Part shown: piece by piece, positions 12,365 to 24,326 of the stretch
Position numbering within the stretch: the first letter of the stretch is position 1
Layout of the letters: each line of letters opens with the position of its first letter
Assembly (NCBI RefSeq): GCF_033118175.1
Contig: NC_083681.1
Location: 10,992,001-11,056,000, forward strand
Source: Dama dama
Taxonomy: Eukaryota; Chordata; Mammalia; Artiodactyla; Cervidae
DNA length: 64,000 bases
Direction of reading: 5' to 3'
Translations under genes and position numbers: made by a program
The notes under the pieces: generated by a model
Seen by the model: only the letters and a program-made list of their open reading frames with translations
The model's database searches: none
What the model was told of the DNA's origin: nothing

Positions 12365-15300
12365 GTATGAATATGCAAAAAGATATGATGCTGAGAGATG
12401 AACTCCCCAGGTCGGTAGTGCCAAATACACTAACTGGAGAAGAGTGGAGAAATGGCTCCAGAAAGAATGAAAAGGCTGAGCCAAAGCAAAAGCAATGCCC
12501 AGTTGTGGATGTGCCTGGTGATGGAAGTAAAGTTTGATGCTGTAAAGAACAATATTGAATAGGAATCTGGAATGTTAGGTCCATGGATCAAGGTATATTG
12601 GAAGTGGTCAAAAAGGAGATGGCAACTGTGAACATTGACATTTTAGGAATCAGTGAAATAAAATGGAATGGAATGGATGAATTTCACTCAGATGACCATT
12701 ATACCTACTACTGTGGGCAGGAATCCCTTAGAAGAAATGGAGTAGCCATCATAGTTTAAAAAAAAAAAAAAAAAAAAAAAGAGTCCAAGATGCAGTACGT
12801 GGATGCAATCTCAAAAACCACAGAATGATCCCTGTTCATTTGCAAGGCAAACCCCTCAGTATCACAGTAATCTAAGTCTATGCTCCAACCACTAACTCCA
12901 AAAAAGCTGAAGTTGAACAGTTCTATGAAGACCGACAAAATCTTCTAGAACTAACACTAAAAAAAAAAAAAAAAAAAAAAAAAGGATGCCCTTTACATGA
13001 TAGGGGAATGGAATGCAAAGGTAGGAAGTCAAGAGATACCTGGAGTAGCAGGTAAGTTTGGCCTTAGAGTACAAAATGAAGCAGGGCAAAAGCTGATAGA
13101 ATTTTGCCAAGGAAATTCATTGATTATAGCCAAAACCCTCTTCCAACAACACAAGAGATGACTTTACACACAGACATCACCAGATGGTCAATATCAAAAT
13201 TAGACTGACTCTATTCTTTGCAGATGAAGATGGAGAAACTATACAGTCAGTAAAAACAAGACTGGAACCTGACTGTGGATAAGATAATGAACTCCTTATT
13301 GCAAAATTCAGGCTGAAAGAAAGTAGGGAAAACCACGAGACCATTCAGGTATAATCTAAATCAGAACTGTTATAATTATACAGTGGAAGTGACACAGTGT
13401 GTAAAGAACTATGGAAAAAGATTCATAACATTGTACAAGGGGCAGTGATCAAAATTATCCCCGAGAAAAAGAAATGCAAAAAGGCAAAATGGTTGTCTGA
13501 AGAGGCCTTACAAATAGCTGAGAAAAGAAGAGAAGCTAAAGGCAAAGGAGAAAAGGAAAGATATATCCATCTGAATGCACAGTTCCAAAGAATAGCAAGA
13601 AGAGATAAGAAAGCCTTCCTCAGTGATCAGTGCAAAGAAATAGAGGAAAAAAATAAAACTGGAAAGACTAGAGATCTCTTCAAGAAAATTAGAGATACCA
13701 AGGGAATATTTCATGCAAAGATGGGCACAATAAAGGACAGAAATTGTATGGACCTAAAAGATGCAGAAGATATTATGAAGAGGTGGCTGGCATACACAGA
13801 AGAATTATATAAAAAAGATCTTAATGACCCAGATAACCATGATGGTGTGATCACTCACCTAGAGCCAAACATCTTGGAGTGTGAAGTCAAGTGGACCTTA
13901 TGAAGCATCACTACGAATAAAGCTAGTGGAGGTGATGGAACTCCAGCTGAGCTTCTTCAAATCCTAAAAGATGATAGCATTAAAGTGCTGCACTCAATAT
14001 GCCAGCAAATTTGGAAAACTCAGCAATGGCCTCAGGACTGGAAAAGGTCAGTTTTCATTCCAATCTCAAAGAAAGGCAATGCCAAAGAATGCTCAAACTA
14101 CCACACAATTGCACTCATCTCACATGCTAGTAGAATAATGCCCAAAATTCTCCAAGCTAGGCTTCAACAGTACATGAGCTGAGAAATTCCATATGTAGAA
14201 GCTGGATTTAGAAAAGACAGAGGAACCAGAGACAAAATTGCCAACATCCATTGGATCATAGAAAAAGGAAGAGAATTCCAGAAAAACATCTACTTCTGCT
14301 TCATTGACTAAGCTAAAGCCTTTGACTGTGTGGATCACAACAATCTGTGAAACATTCTTAAAGAGAAGGGAATACCAGATCACCTTACCTGCCTCCTGAC
14401 AAATCTGTATGTAGGTTAAGAAAAAACAGTTAGAACCAGACAGGGAACAACAGACTGAATCCAAATTGGGAAAGGAGTACGTCAAGGCTGCATATTGTCA
14501 CCCTGTTTATTTAACTTCTATGCAGAGTACATCCTGAGAAATGCCCAGCTGGATGAAGCACAAGCTTGAATCGAGCTTTCTGGGAGAAATATCAATAACC
14601 TCGGATATGCAGATGACACCACGCCTATGGCAGAAAGCAAAGAGGGACTAAAAAGCCTCTTGATGAAAGTGAGAGAGGAGAGCAAAGAAGCTAGCTTAAG
14701 ACTCACCATTCAAAACATGAAGATCATGGCATCCAGGCCCATCGCTTCATGGCAAATAGGGAAACAATGAAGACAGTGAAAGACTTTATTTTCTTGGGCT
14801 CCAAAATCACTGCAGATGGTGACAGCAATCATGAAATTAAAAGATGCTTCCGGCTTGGAAGGAAAGCTATGACAAGCCTAGACAGCATATTAAAAAGCAG
14901 AGACATTACTTTACCAACAAAGGTCTGTCTAGCCAAAGCTATGGTTTTTCCAGGGGTCATGTGTGGATGTGAGAGTTGGACCATAAAGAAAGGTGAGCAC
15001 CAAAAAATTGATGCTTTTGAACTGTGGTGTTGGAGAAGACTCTTGAGAATCCCTTCGACTGCAAGGAGATCCAACCAGTCCATTCTAAAGGAAATCAGTC
15101 TTGAATACTCAGTGGAAGGACCGATGCTAAAGCTGAAGCTACAGTACTTTGACCACCTGATGACCAATTAACTGACTCATGGAAACGACCCTGATGCTAG
15201 GAAAAATTGAAGTCAGCAGAAGTGCACAATAGAGGATGAGATGGTTGGATGGCATCACTGAATCAATGGTCATGAGTTTCAGTGACCTCCAGGAGTTGGT

Positions 15301-15384
15301 GATGTACAGGGAAGCCTGGCGTGCTGCAGTCTATGGGGTCACGAAGAGTTGGATACGACTGAGCGCCTGAACTGAACTCAGTTG
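12365..15384 (+). mobile_element. BovB LINE, nearly full length, inactive
   Basis: About 3.0 kb, close to the usual BovB length of roughly 3.2 kb. It has the endonuclease start (GTWNV around 12560), a linker frame (13397-13903, 168 residues), reverse transcriptase with YADD at 14606-14617, and the tgaactgaact tail at 15369-15380. Flanking acttttttcca (12354-12364) and acctttttcca (15385-15395) form an 11-base target duplication with one mismatch. Two coding A-runs are expanded to A23 (12758-12780) and A25 (12959-12983). Several in-frame stops interrupt the RT, for example before the AKAFDCVDH block. It is inserted in the endonuclease region of the ancient L1, in opposite orientation. Confidence 0.93.
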
Positions 15385-15971
15385 ACCTTTTTCCATCCCC
15401 CAACTTTCAATTTGTTTCTGAAGAACTGATGTGAGTCTCTTGTCAGCATCATATATACGGTTCTTGTTTTCTCATTCATTCTCAGTATTTCCTTCAATTG
15501 GAGCATTAGTCTATTTAAATTTATAATGATTATTGATAAGTATGGAGTTATTATATGGTTACTTGTTTTCAGGTTGTTTCCACAGTTCTTTTTTGTTCTC
15601 TTCTTTTCTCTCTTTGTGATTTGATGACTATTTTTAGGCTTATATTTGGATTTCTGTTGCATTTTTGTGTGTATTTCTTGTAAATTTTTGATGTGTGATT
15701 ATCATGACATTCATATATAAATATATAGCTGTATATATAGATGTCCATATATATATGCACGGTTTTATATACTATACATATACTTGTTAAGTTGGTCATC
15801 TCTTAAGTTTAAATGCTTTTTAACAACCCTGCATTTTTACTCCCCCTGATGTTTAATGTTATTGACATCATTTTATACTTTTTGCTTTGTGTATCTCTTA
15901 ACAACTTATTGTTTTCATAAAAGATTTAATTACTTTTTTCTTTAACTTTCCTACTAGGTTTATAGGTGATT

Positions 15972-16710
15972 CAAAGTCACTCAAAGTGTTGGTTGCTCAG
16001 TCGTGTCTGACTTTTTGTGACCACATGGACTGTAACTCACCAAGCTCCTCTGTCCATTTAATTCTCCGGGCAAGAATAATGGAGTGGGTTACCATTCCCT
16101 TCTTCAGGAAAAAGTGAAAGTGAAAGTCACTCAGTTGTGTCCAACTCTTTGCGACTCCATGGACTATACAGTCCATGGAATTCTCCAGGCCAGAATATGG
16201 GAGTGGGTAGCCTTTCCTCTTCCAGGGGATCTTTCCAACCCAAGACTTGAACCCAGGTCTCCCTCATGGCAGATGGATTCTTTACCAGCTGAGCCACTAC
16301 GGAAGCCCAAGAATACTGGAGTGGGTACCCTATCCCTTCTCCAGGGGATCTTCCTGACCCAGGAATAGCCCAGGATCTCCTGCATTGCTGCTGCTGCTGC
16401 TAAGTCGCTTCAGTCATGTTCGACTCTGTGAGACCCCATAGATGGCAGCCTACCAGGCTCCTCTGTCCCTGGGATTCTCCAGGCAAGAACACTGGAGTGG
16501 GTTGCCATTTCCTTCTCCAATGCATGAAAGTAAAAAGTGAAAGTGAAGTCACTCAGTCATGTCCGACTCTTCGCGACCCCATGGACTGCAGTCTACCAGG
16601 CTTCTCTGTCCATGGGATTTTCCAGGCAAGAGTACTGGAGTGGGGTGCCATTGCCTTCTCCGCCTGCATTTCAGGCAGATTCTTCAGCACCTGAGCTACC
16701 AGGGAAGCTT
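15972..16710 (-). mobile_element. Bov-tA / Bov-A2 SINE cluster
   Basis: At least four BovB-tail monomers follow each other (cagtcgtgtctgactttttg near 15996, then copies near 16130, 16410 and 16555). Two of them are joined to tRNA heads (ending ccactacggaagccc and gctaccagggaagc). A gctgctgctgct run at 16387-16401 precedes the third monomer, typical of Bov-A2. The cluster sits where L1 ORF1 would be expected. Confidence 0.8.
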
Positions 16711-17939
16711 GATGTTGTCCCAGAGGTCTCTCAAACTGTCTTTAAATTTTTTTTTCCTTTTTTTTTTTCTCAACTTTGGTAATTTTCACTACTCTGTCTT
16801 CAGTTTGATGATTTATTACTCTGTATTATCTAATATAGTATTGATTTTTTTCTTGTATATTTATTTCAGTTATTGTGTTTTTCAGCTCTGTTTGGACTTT
16901 TAAATATTTTCTAGCTCTTTGTTAAAATTATCACTATGTTCATGTATGTTCTTCTGAGTTTAGTGAGCATCTCTGTGAAGATTACCTTGAATTTCTACCA
17001 AGTAGATTGCTTATCTCTACTTTGTTCAGTTTTTTTCTAAGATTTTATAAGGTTTTGTCTTGTTCCTTGTATCATATTCCTCTGTCTTCTTATTTTGTCT
17101 ATTTGTCTGTTTGTTTCTATATGTTAGATAGGTCATTTACATTTCCCTATCACTGAGAAGTGATCTCAATATAGGAGATGCCCCCTAGGGTCCAGCAGCA
17201 TACCCACTCTGGTCACTGGAATATATGCTCTAGGGGTATGCTTATTTGGGCTGCATGGCCCCATCCATTGTGGCACAGCTGACTACTGTGGGTTCTCTGG
17301 TAGGCCAGACTGGCTCCCAGTCTGTTTGCCTGTCAAGTACTGCCTCATGACTCCTGGCCTGCTGAGAGAAGGGCAAAGTTTTGAAGTGGTTAGCTGCTCA
17401 GTCCAAGAGGGCCCTGAGCTGATGTCAGCTTGATGGTGGCCAGATAGTCCCTCACCACTAACAGTCTAGAGCGAGGACTCCAAAATATCGCTTGCCAGCA
17501 TCAATGTGCTGCAGTAGAATGAACTCCCCACAATGACTGTCGTCAGTGTCTGTATCTCCAAGGGGAGTCTCTGTTGCCTCTGGCTTTTCTAGGAGGCTCT
17601 CCAAGATCAGAGTGCCTGACCCAGAATCCTTTAAAATTACTGCCTCTTCCCTGGGACTTGAAGGGTTGAGATTTTGTGTGTGCCCTTTACAAGTGGAGTC
17701 CTTATTTCCTATAGGCCCTCCTGCTCTCTGAATGCAAATTCAGCTAGCCTTCAAAGACAGAAGTTCTAGGGACTCTTCTCTGATAAAGGATACCAAGAAT
17801 GGGGAGTCTGCTATAGGGACTGGGATCTTTGCTCCTTGGGGAGAACCCCTGTAACTGTGATCATCCTCCCATTTGTGGGTTGCATACCTGGGAAGCATCT
17901 TCACCACACATAACCTGAAATTTTAAACAGAGTGGTCAG

Positions 17940-18330
17940 TATAAACCTCATTAAGAAAGTACATTTAAGTGAACTTCTGATTGAAGTTTGGATTTAGCTA
18001 TGCCAGTATTTAGAAGAAAGCATCCCACGCAGAAGAAATAACTAGTACAGAGGTATTAGAAGAATTATATGCAGAACATAAGAAGACCAGTGAGTCAGGA
18101 GCACAGCAAGCTTTAAGGAGAATGGTAGAAGATGAGTTTGTAGAGAGATGGAAGGAACAAAGTCACATGGGATTTGGGCTTCCATCCTAAGACAAACGAA
18201 GAGACAGTGGGGAATTGGTACTCTGTTATCTTTTAATAGATTAGCTTTAAGTTATGTTGAAAATAGGAAGTAGTTAAAGTTAAATGAAATCATAAAGGTG
18301 GTGTAATGATCTGATGAGACTACTGTCTTT
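17940..18330 (-). mobile_element. L2 LINE 3' region, antisense (old)
   Basis: aacataagaagaccagtgagtcaggagcacagc and the following text match the antisense L2 pattern (aagaccagtg, tggagcagag, gagatgag). The copy is strongly diverged. Confidence 0.55.
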
Positions 18331-18565
18331 ATAGGAAGAGACACTGGAAAACCTGTTTCCTTGCTCCTGTCTGCCAGGTGAGCACACCCTAAGAAAGCTG
18401 TAAGTCAGGGGGACTGTCCTGACCAGGAATCAAATCAAACTGGCTGACACCTATATTTTGGGATTCTCAATCTCCAGAACTTTCAGAGAAAACATTTTCT
18501 TGTTGTTTAAGCCATCTAGGTAATGATATTTTGTTATGACAGTCCAAGCAGACTAATACACTGTC
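18330..18565 (+). mobile_element. MaLR-type LTR 3' part
   Basis: ctggctgacacc, tctccagaactttcagagaa, tgttgtttaagccatctagg and agcagactaataca occur in the order found at the 3' end of mammalian MaLR LTRs. No internal retroviral gene is present. Confidence 0.62.
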
Positions 18566-18790
18566 TCTCCCACAGTACTTCTGATTCTTATATTTCTTAA
18601 TTTTTTCATACATTAACTTCTCCCAAGATACTATATAACTTATGTTCTTATTGTGTCCTCTATTTATTTTTTGTCCTCACCCATATGAATTCAATCTCTA
18701 CAGGCCAGGGATTTTTTTTGTTATTGTTATTACCCCATACATTCTATGGAGGTTACTTGATACATTTTTGTTAAGTGAAAGAAAGGGGAG
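18566..18790 (+). mobile_element. Probable L2 3' end
   Basis: tacaggccagggattttttttg followed by a short run to ttgatacatttttgttaagtg resembles the L2 3' end (gcagggatttttgtc ... aataaatgtttgttgaatg). The match is weak. Confidence 0.38.
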
Positions 18791-18965
18791 TTTGGATTGA
18801 CACGTATGACCAACAGTTAATTTCTGTTTTAATCTTGTTGTAATCATTTCAGACATTATGTTAAAAAAGAAAATTAATGTAAAATGTAAAAAATATTCTT
18901 CCTCCCAAAGCTATATATTAATATTCTCTAAGCCATAGCTATAGGTTTTAAAAACCCCTACTCCC

Positions 18966-19150
18966 ATTCTGCCTGCAATGCAGGAGACCTGGATTTGATC
19001 CCTGGGTCAAGAAGATCCCCTGGAGAAGGGAATGGCTACTCACTCCATGTTTTTGCCAGGAGAATCCCATGGACAGAGGAGCCTAGTGAGCTGCGGTTCA
19101 AAGGGTAACAAAGAGTCGGGCATAACTGAGCAACCAATACACGCACACAC
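18966..19150 (+). mobile_element. Bov-tA SINE, 5'-truncated
   Basis: Starts at tctgcctgcaatgcaggagac, missing the A box, and runs to caaagagtcgggcataactg with a CA tail. Confidence 0.84.
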
Positions 19151-19340
19151 AGTCCCTTTCTACATTCTCTCCATCATCCTTAATTCTAATTCCTCTTTAA
19201 AAAGGAAAAAAAAAAAAGAATTCTATATTCTTGGCTACTTGCAAGGATTATAAAAATTGTAAAAAAGGTAAATGTGAGTTGAAAGTATTAATATTTTGAT
19301 GAAATAACATACAATATGAAATAGAATAGAAACTTTTTAA

Positions 19341-19472
19341 GACTCGATGCACATGAGTTTGGGTGAACTCAGGGAGTTGGTGATGGACAGGGAGGCCTGG
19401 CGTCCTGCGATTCATGGGGTCGCAAAGAGTCGGACACGACTGAGCAAGTGAACTAAACTGAACTGAACTGAA
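19341..19472 (+). mobile_element. BovB LINE, terminal 130 bases
   Basis: gggagttggtgatggacagg, then gtcgcaaagagtcggacacg, then the tail ctgaactgaactga. Only the last part of the element was inserted or kept. It is close to the consensus and looks young. Confidence 0.86.
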
Positions 19473-19728
19473 GATACAATTTGGATTTTGATTTCAAAAT
19501 GAATATTGTGGAGATTTAAGATAATGAAGAATGTATACCAAGGAAGTATTTTAAATCATTGTAGGTATCTTTTCATAGTCTTTCTGGAAATCTGGAGGCA
19601 AGCTGATTTCAAAGAAAACATTCTGCTTCAAAGAGAACATACAGCAACGTTAGTGGAGGACTGCATGTTGATCCAGGGAGAAAAACTTGTTAAAATGTTT
19701 TTCCTATTAAGAGAATTGCATCCAAAAA

Positions 19729-19765
19729 TAAATTAAATTTAAATTAAATTAAACTAAACTAAATA
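19729..19765. repeat. Short AAATT-type tandem repeat
   Basis: A run of aattaaattaaatt and aactaaactaa units of five bases with drift. Confidence 0.7.
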
Positions 19766-20345
19766 AACATATTTCGTTGATAAGTGTAACCATCATTCAG
19801 TGGAAATTATCCACAGAGAAGACTTATACACTGATTGAAGAATAGTTAAGAAAAATATTTAAATTAAGTAAATAATGGCCCATCAATTCTATGATTACAG
19901 ATGATTTGCCATTCCTAATTAAACATGGTCATAAAAACTTGGTCAGCAAATCCTGTTCAGTAATATGAACAAGAAATTCAGGTGTTCAAATAAGAAGCAG
20001 CTTGCTTGAAGAGAAAAGGAGGTCTGCAAATGAAATTACCTATTTCTTATGATTTTTATACTTTCTTCAAAATGAATAAATGGCCCCATTCACAGTCACC
20101 TGTTTTGAGTCTTATTTTTAGGTGGGCAGCATTGATAAGTTAATCCCAGATGTGCTTGGCCCATGTGCAATTCATTACTTCATTTGTCAAAATGAGAAAC
20201 TTACTATTCTTTATATTCATGCTGGCATGTAAAGAAATCTTAAGAGCTTTTAAAATGCTAGCTTACACATTACGTTAACATCTTAAGTGTTCAAACTGCA
20301 GAACTAAATCTTTTTTTTCCTAACATGTATTTCTGCATTAAAGTA

Positions 20346-20553
20346 TGTGCCTGCATGTGCGCCCAGTCACTTCAGTTGTGTCCAGCTCTTTGTGACCCTA
20401 TGGACTATAGCCTGCCAGGCTTCTCTGTCCATAGATTCTCCAGGCGAGTGAGTTGCCAAGTCCTCCTCCAGGGAATCTTCCTGACCCAGGGATAGAACCT
20501 GGGTCTCCTGCATTGCAGGCGGATTCTTTACCACTGAACCACCAGGAAAGCCC
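20346..20553 (-). mobile_element. Bov-tA SINE
   Basis: Antisense copy from cttcagttgtgtccagctc to accactgaaccaccaggaaagccc, full length for the family. Confidence 0.87.
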
Positions 20554-20730
20554 ATATTAGGGCATATCTCTACTGAAATTGATTTGGGTTAGATAATAAC
20601 TATGAAAGCAAAAGATCCACTGCCCCAGTGAAGATGATGTAGCCCCCAAAAAACCTCTTTCGCTAACACAGGCCATGAGTTTGCACTAGAAGCAGAACCC
20701 AAGAAACATTTAAAACAGCTGCTTTAGAGT

Positions 20731-20910
20731 AGAAGTCCCCAACATTTTTGGCACAAGGGATCGGTTTTGTGGAAGATCATTTTTCTACGGACCAGGCAGT
20801 AATGCAAGTGATGAGAAGTGTCAGATGAAGCTTCGCTAGCCTGCCACTCACCTCCTGCTAACAGGCTAACAGTACTGGTCCCCAGCCCAGGAGTTGGGGA
20901 CTCCTGTTGT
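20731..20910 (+). mobile_element. MER1-type hAT DNA transposon remnant
   Basis: The terminal inverted repeats aagtccccaac and gttggggact bracket internal text (gatcggttttgtggaagatc, gaagcttcg, cacctcctgctaacaggc) of the non-autonomous MER1 (Charlie-related) elements. The 8-base flanks ctttagag and ttgtaaag agree only partly, as expected for an old 8-base target duplication. Confidence 0.72.
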
Positions 20911-21170
20911 AAAGCATGGAAAAGTTGACAACTGCCCCTTGGCTTGCCTGATGGATGGCAATGCCTCTACCATAGCTGCAAGTGATGCTGAGTTTTCAAG
21001 AAATGTGTGACCACCTTAGGTGAGGAGACACCTTGCTAGAGAATGATTTGATATCACTATCAAGGGCAAATAAAATTGATCATTTATAGGAATACACTTT
21101 TGAAAAATATATGTTTATTTGTAAATGCAATACAACTCGATTTTTTTAAGCACTTACTGAACTAATTTTA

Positions 21171-22000
21171 TTTCTTTATTACTATTTTTAGTGTTGCCTT
21201 TTATTTATTTATTTTTAAAAATTGTTTTAATTGGACGCTAATTACTTTACAATATTGTGGTGGTTTTTGCCATACATTCACATGAATCAGCCATGGGTGT
21301 ACATGTGTTCCCCATCCTGACTCTTCCTCCCACCTCCCTCCCCATCCCATCTCTCAGCGTCATCCCAGTGCACTGTCTTTGAGTGCCCTGTTTCATGCAT
21401 CAAACTTGGACTGGTCATCTATTTCACATATGGTAATATACATGTTTCAGTGCTATTCTCTCAAATCATCCCACCCTCACCTTCTCCCACAGAGTCCAGC
21501 AGTCTGTTCTTTACATCTGTGTCTCTTTTGCTGTCTCGCATATAGGGTCATCATTACCATCTTTCTAAAATACATATATATGCGTTAATATACTATATAG
21601 GTATTTTTCTTTCTGACTTACTTCGCTCTGTATAATAGGCTCCAGTTTCATCCACCTCATTAGAACTGATTCAAATGCATTCTTTTTAATAGCTGAGTAA
21701 TATTCCATGGTGTATATGTACCACAGCTTTCTTATCCATTCGTCTGCTGATGGGTATCTAGGTTGCTTCCATGTCCTGGCTATTATAAACAGTGCTGTGA
21801 TGAACACTGGGGTACATATGTCTCTTTCAATTCTGGTTTCCTCAGTGTGTATGCCCAGCAGTGGGATTGCTGGGTCATATGGCAGTTCTATTTCCAGCTT
21901 TTTAAGGAATCTCCACACTGTTCTCCATAGTGGCTGTACTAGTTTGCATTCCCACCAAGAGTGTACGAGGGTTCCCTTTTCTCTGCACCCACTCCAGCAT
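21171..22000 (-). mobile_element. Ruminant L1, 5'-truncated
   Basis: Carries the L1 3' UTR and the C-terminus of ORF2. The minus-strand frame 21565-21918 reads WRFLKKLEIELPYDPAIPLL, then WYIYTMEYYSAIKKN, the standard ORF2 end. Flanks ttactgaactaatttta (21154-21170) and ttactgaactgatttga (22001-22017) are a 17-base target duplication with two differences. The ORF2 remnant is open for 117 codons, so the copy is fairly young. Confidence 0.9.
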
Positions 22001-22041
22001 TTACTGAACTGATTTGAAAAAGAGCTCTCTATTCAAATATA

Positions 22042-22247
22042 GGGCTTTCCCTGGTGGCTCAGCGGAAGAATCCACCTGTCAATGCAGGAGACGATCTCTG
22101 GTTTGGGAAGATCCCCTGGAGAAGAAAATGGCAACCCACTCCAGTATTCTTGCCTGAGATATCTCAGGGAGAGAGGAGCCTGGTGGGCTATAATCCACAG
22201 GGTTACAAAGAGTCAAATATGACTTAACGACTAAAAGAGCAACAACA
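22042..22247 (+). mobile_element. Bov-tA SINE with perfect target duplication
   Basis: Full-length SINE from gggctttccctggtggctc to the BovB-tail end. It is flanked by attcaaatata at 22031-22041 and 22248-22258, a perfect 11-base duplication. Confidence 0.92.
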
Positions 22248-22432
22248 ATTCAAATATATTTCCAACGTTCAAATTAATTAGATAAGAATGCAATTTTATA
22301 TCAGGGACTTTTAACATAAGTAAACAAACCCCAAATACCCTTTAATCAAAACAATTAAACCCTCTACACATACAGAAATACACACCACTCTTGTTTTTCC
22401 TTAGTTTATGCCAAAAAATTCAAAGTTTATAT

Positions 22433-22470
22433 ATTTTTACATATGTATATATATACATGATATATATATA
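22433..22470. repeat. AT-rich microsatellite
   Basis: Imperfect (TA)/(CATA) repeats, next to the SINE at 22511. Confidence 0.7.
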
Positions 22471-22510
22471 CACATATCTATATATCCACTATCTATCATT
22501 ATCTGTCTAT

Positions 22511-22740
22511 CTGTGTGTTGTGCTGAGCTCAGATGCTCACTTGTGTCCAACTATTTATAATCCCATGAACTGTAGCCTGCCAGGCTCCTCTGTCGTTGGG
22601 ATTTTTCTGGGAAGATTACTGGAGTGGGTTGCCATTTCTTTCTCCAGGGCATCTTCCTGACCCAGGGATCAAACCCAGATCTCTTACATCTTCTTCATTG
22701 GCAGGAGGATTCTTTACCACTAGCACCACCTGGGAAGCCC
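22511..22740 (-). mobile_element. Bov-tA SINE
   Basis: Antisense copy ending agcaccacctgggaagccc, followed by a short tctatctatcta run. It has an insertion (tcttacatcttcttc) near the B box, like the copies at 27724 and 52515, which suggests one subfamily. Confidence 0.86.
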
Positions 22741-23879
22741 TCTATCTATCTATCAAACAACAAAAAGTACAAACAGTTGAATCAAGGTATGTAAGAAATC
22801 AAGGAATGAGAGCAACTAAGAAACTATGGAAGATGAGATATCCTGGATAGCCGTACAACATGTTAAGAAGCACAAGAACATGGGTATGGGATAAGCAAGG
22901 AAACACATGTTAGGTACTGCAATGTACCACAAGGGAAACATCCCAGGAAGCAAGTATTTTAGGCAGTGTGGCAAGGGTAGGCAGAAAGCATAGCTACAGG
23001 CAAGAGAATGAGCTTGCTGAATGCACAACATGAAGTTTGAAGGTAAATCCATTTCCCAACAGCAGACCAAAATGTTAGGGCTCTCACACTTAGGATGACT
23101 TGGGAGCACCTTATAATAAATGAAGGTCATAAGAATTCTTGTATAAACCTGTTCATGTGGTCTGAATTGGCATCCTTTCCAGAATCATCTACCAAACATA
23201 GAGATTTCTTCAATTCTTGGCTTTACATTTGCATCTCAGGATTAAAATGGAACCAGGAATGAAGCTGATACCCACAATTCTATACATTATTTATATTATA
23301 AAACAAATTTGTACACATGTATAGTACACTATAATGATAATTTTACTGAATTTTATGGATTGCTATAGGAACCTAATATCAAGAAAAACTTGAATCATAT
23401 CAATATTTTGCATTTGGATGAATGTACTTTTGCCCCTAGATTACAAGTTTCCACTCAAATTTAATTTAAGCAATGAAATGGACTACTTTACTCCTATAAC
23501 ATTCAGATTAATGGAGTTTTATGGTTACTGCACTGAGATATTTTACTGATTTTATATTTCACTTCTATGCAGGTAAATCAGTTTTATATTTAGATAGAAA
23601 ATAAAGTCACAAATCCATTCTCAGTATGGACAACTGCTTCTGAAGATTACATTTTATAGATACTGTTTGCTTTTCAAATATCAACATGTTAAATAGGTAA
23701 TAACTATCAAGTGAGTGTAATTTCACGTATCCCTGCAGATAGCCACATTTAGAGAGGGAAAGGAAGTTTAGTTATAACTTGAAAAGAAAGCCATCAGGGG
23801 AAAATTATTTTTAAAATAATGCAACTATAATGCAAATATCTTAGAAGTAAGCATTAGAATGCTGTTATTTTAAATAATG

Positions 23880-24245
23880 TCATTTTATGTTAGATTTTAT
23901 TTTTATAAATAAAATGGGTGTGTGACTCTAAAGGCATAGAGCAAGGAACTGGAGTAATGGAGCAGTTCTGCATCTGACTGTCTTGGTGGAGGTTTGAATC
24001 TATATAATAAACTTCATAGAATTTTATGGAACTATTCCCTAAAAAAAATTGTACATAAAACCTGGTGAAATTTGAATATGATCTGTGGTTTATAGCGTTG
24101 TATCAATGTCAGTTTCCTGATTTGATCACTGTACCATCCTTAGGTAGAATAGCAGGGAAGTTGAGAGATGGGCCCACAGAAAATCTTTGTATTATTTTTG
24201 CAGCTTTTACATGAGACTAACGTTGTTTCAATAAACAAACAAATA
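23880..24245 (+). mobile_element. Old L1 3' end
   Basis: acctggtgaaatttgaatatg, atctgtggtttatagc, tgtatcaatgtcagtttcctg and ctttgtattatttttgcagc are in the order of an L1M 3' UTR, ending in aataaacaaacaaa. Confidence 0.66.
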
Positions 24246-24326
24246 ATGTGGTCCATCCTTGGGAAATGAGAAGAGAAGGAAACAAAGTGGCTTTATAAAA
24301 AGAAGCAAACAATGGTTAAGATTTTC

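Larger units (their letters stand above)
6795..17905 (-). mobile_element. Ancient near full-length L1, split by later insertions
   Basis: One antisense L1 can be followed in order from its 3' end (about 6795) through ORF2 to 5'-UTR-like text ending near 17905. ORF2 runs from the C-terminus (7.4-8.8 kb) and reverse transcriptase (10.9-11.3 kb) to the endonuclease. LDKIDFKAETVTRDKQ is read on the minus strand near 12250-12310, and the ORF2 start near 15.4-15.6 kb. The 17150-17905 stretch matches the old-L1 5' region, for example gctccttggggagaacccct. Insertions inside it are a SINE at 7240-7443, BovB at 8818-10879, a SINE at 11335-11540, a CHR-type SINE at 11583-11707, BovB at 12365-15384 and a Bov-tA/Bov-A cluster at 15972-16710. 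It is heavily mutated and inactive. The exact L1M subfamily is not resolved. Confidence 0.82.

Noticed and set aside
13397..13903. 168-codon open frame as a possible host gene
   Set aside because: It is the BovB linker between endonuclease and RT, inside a disabled element.
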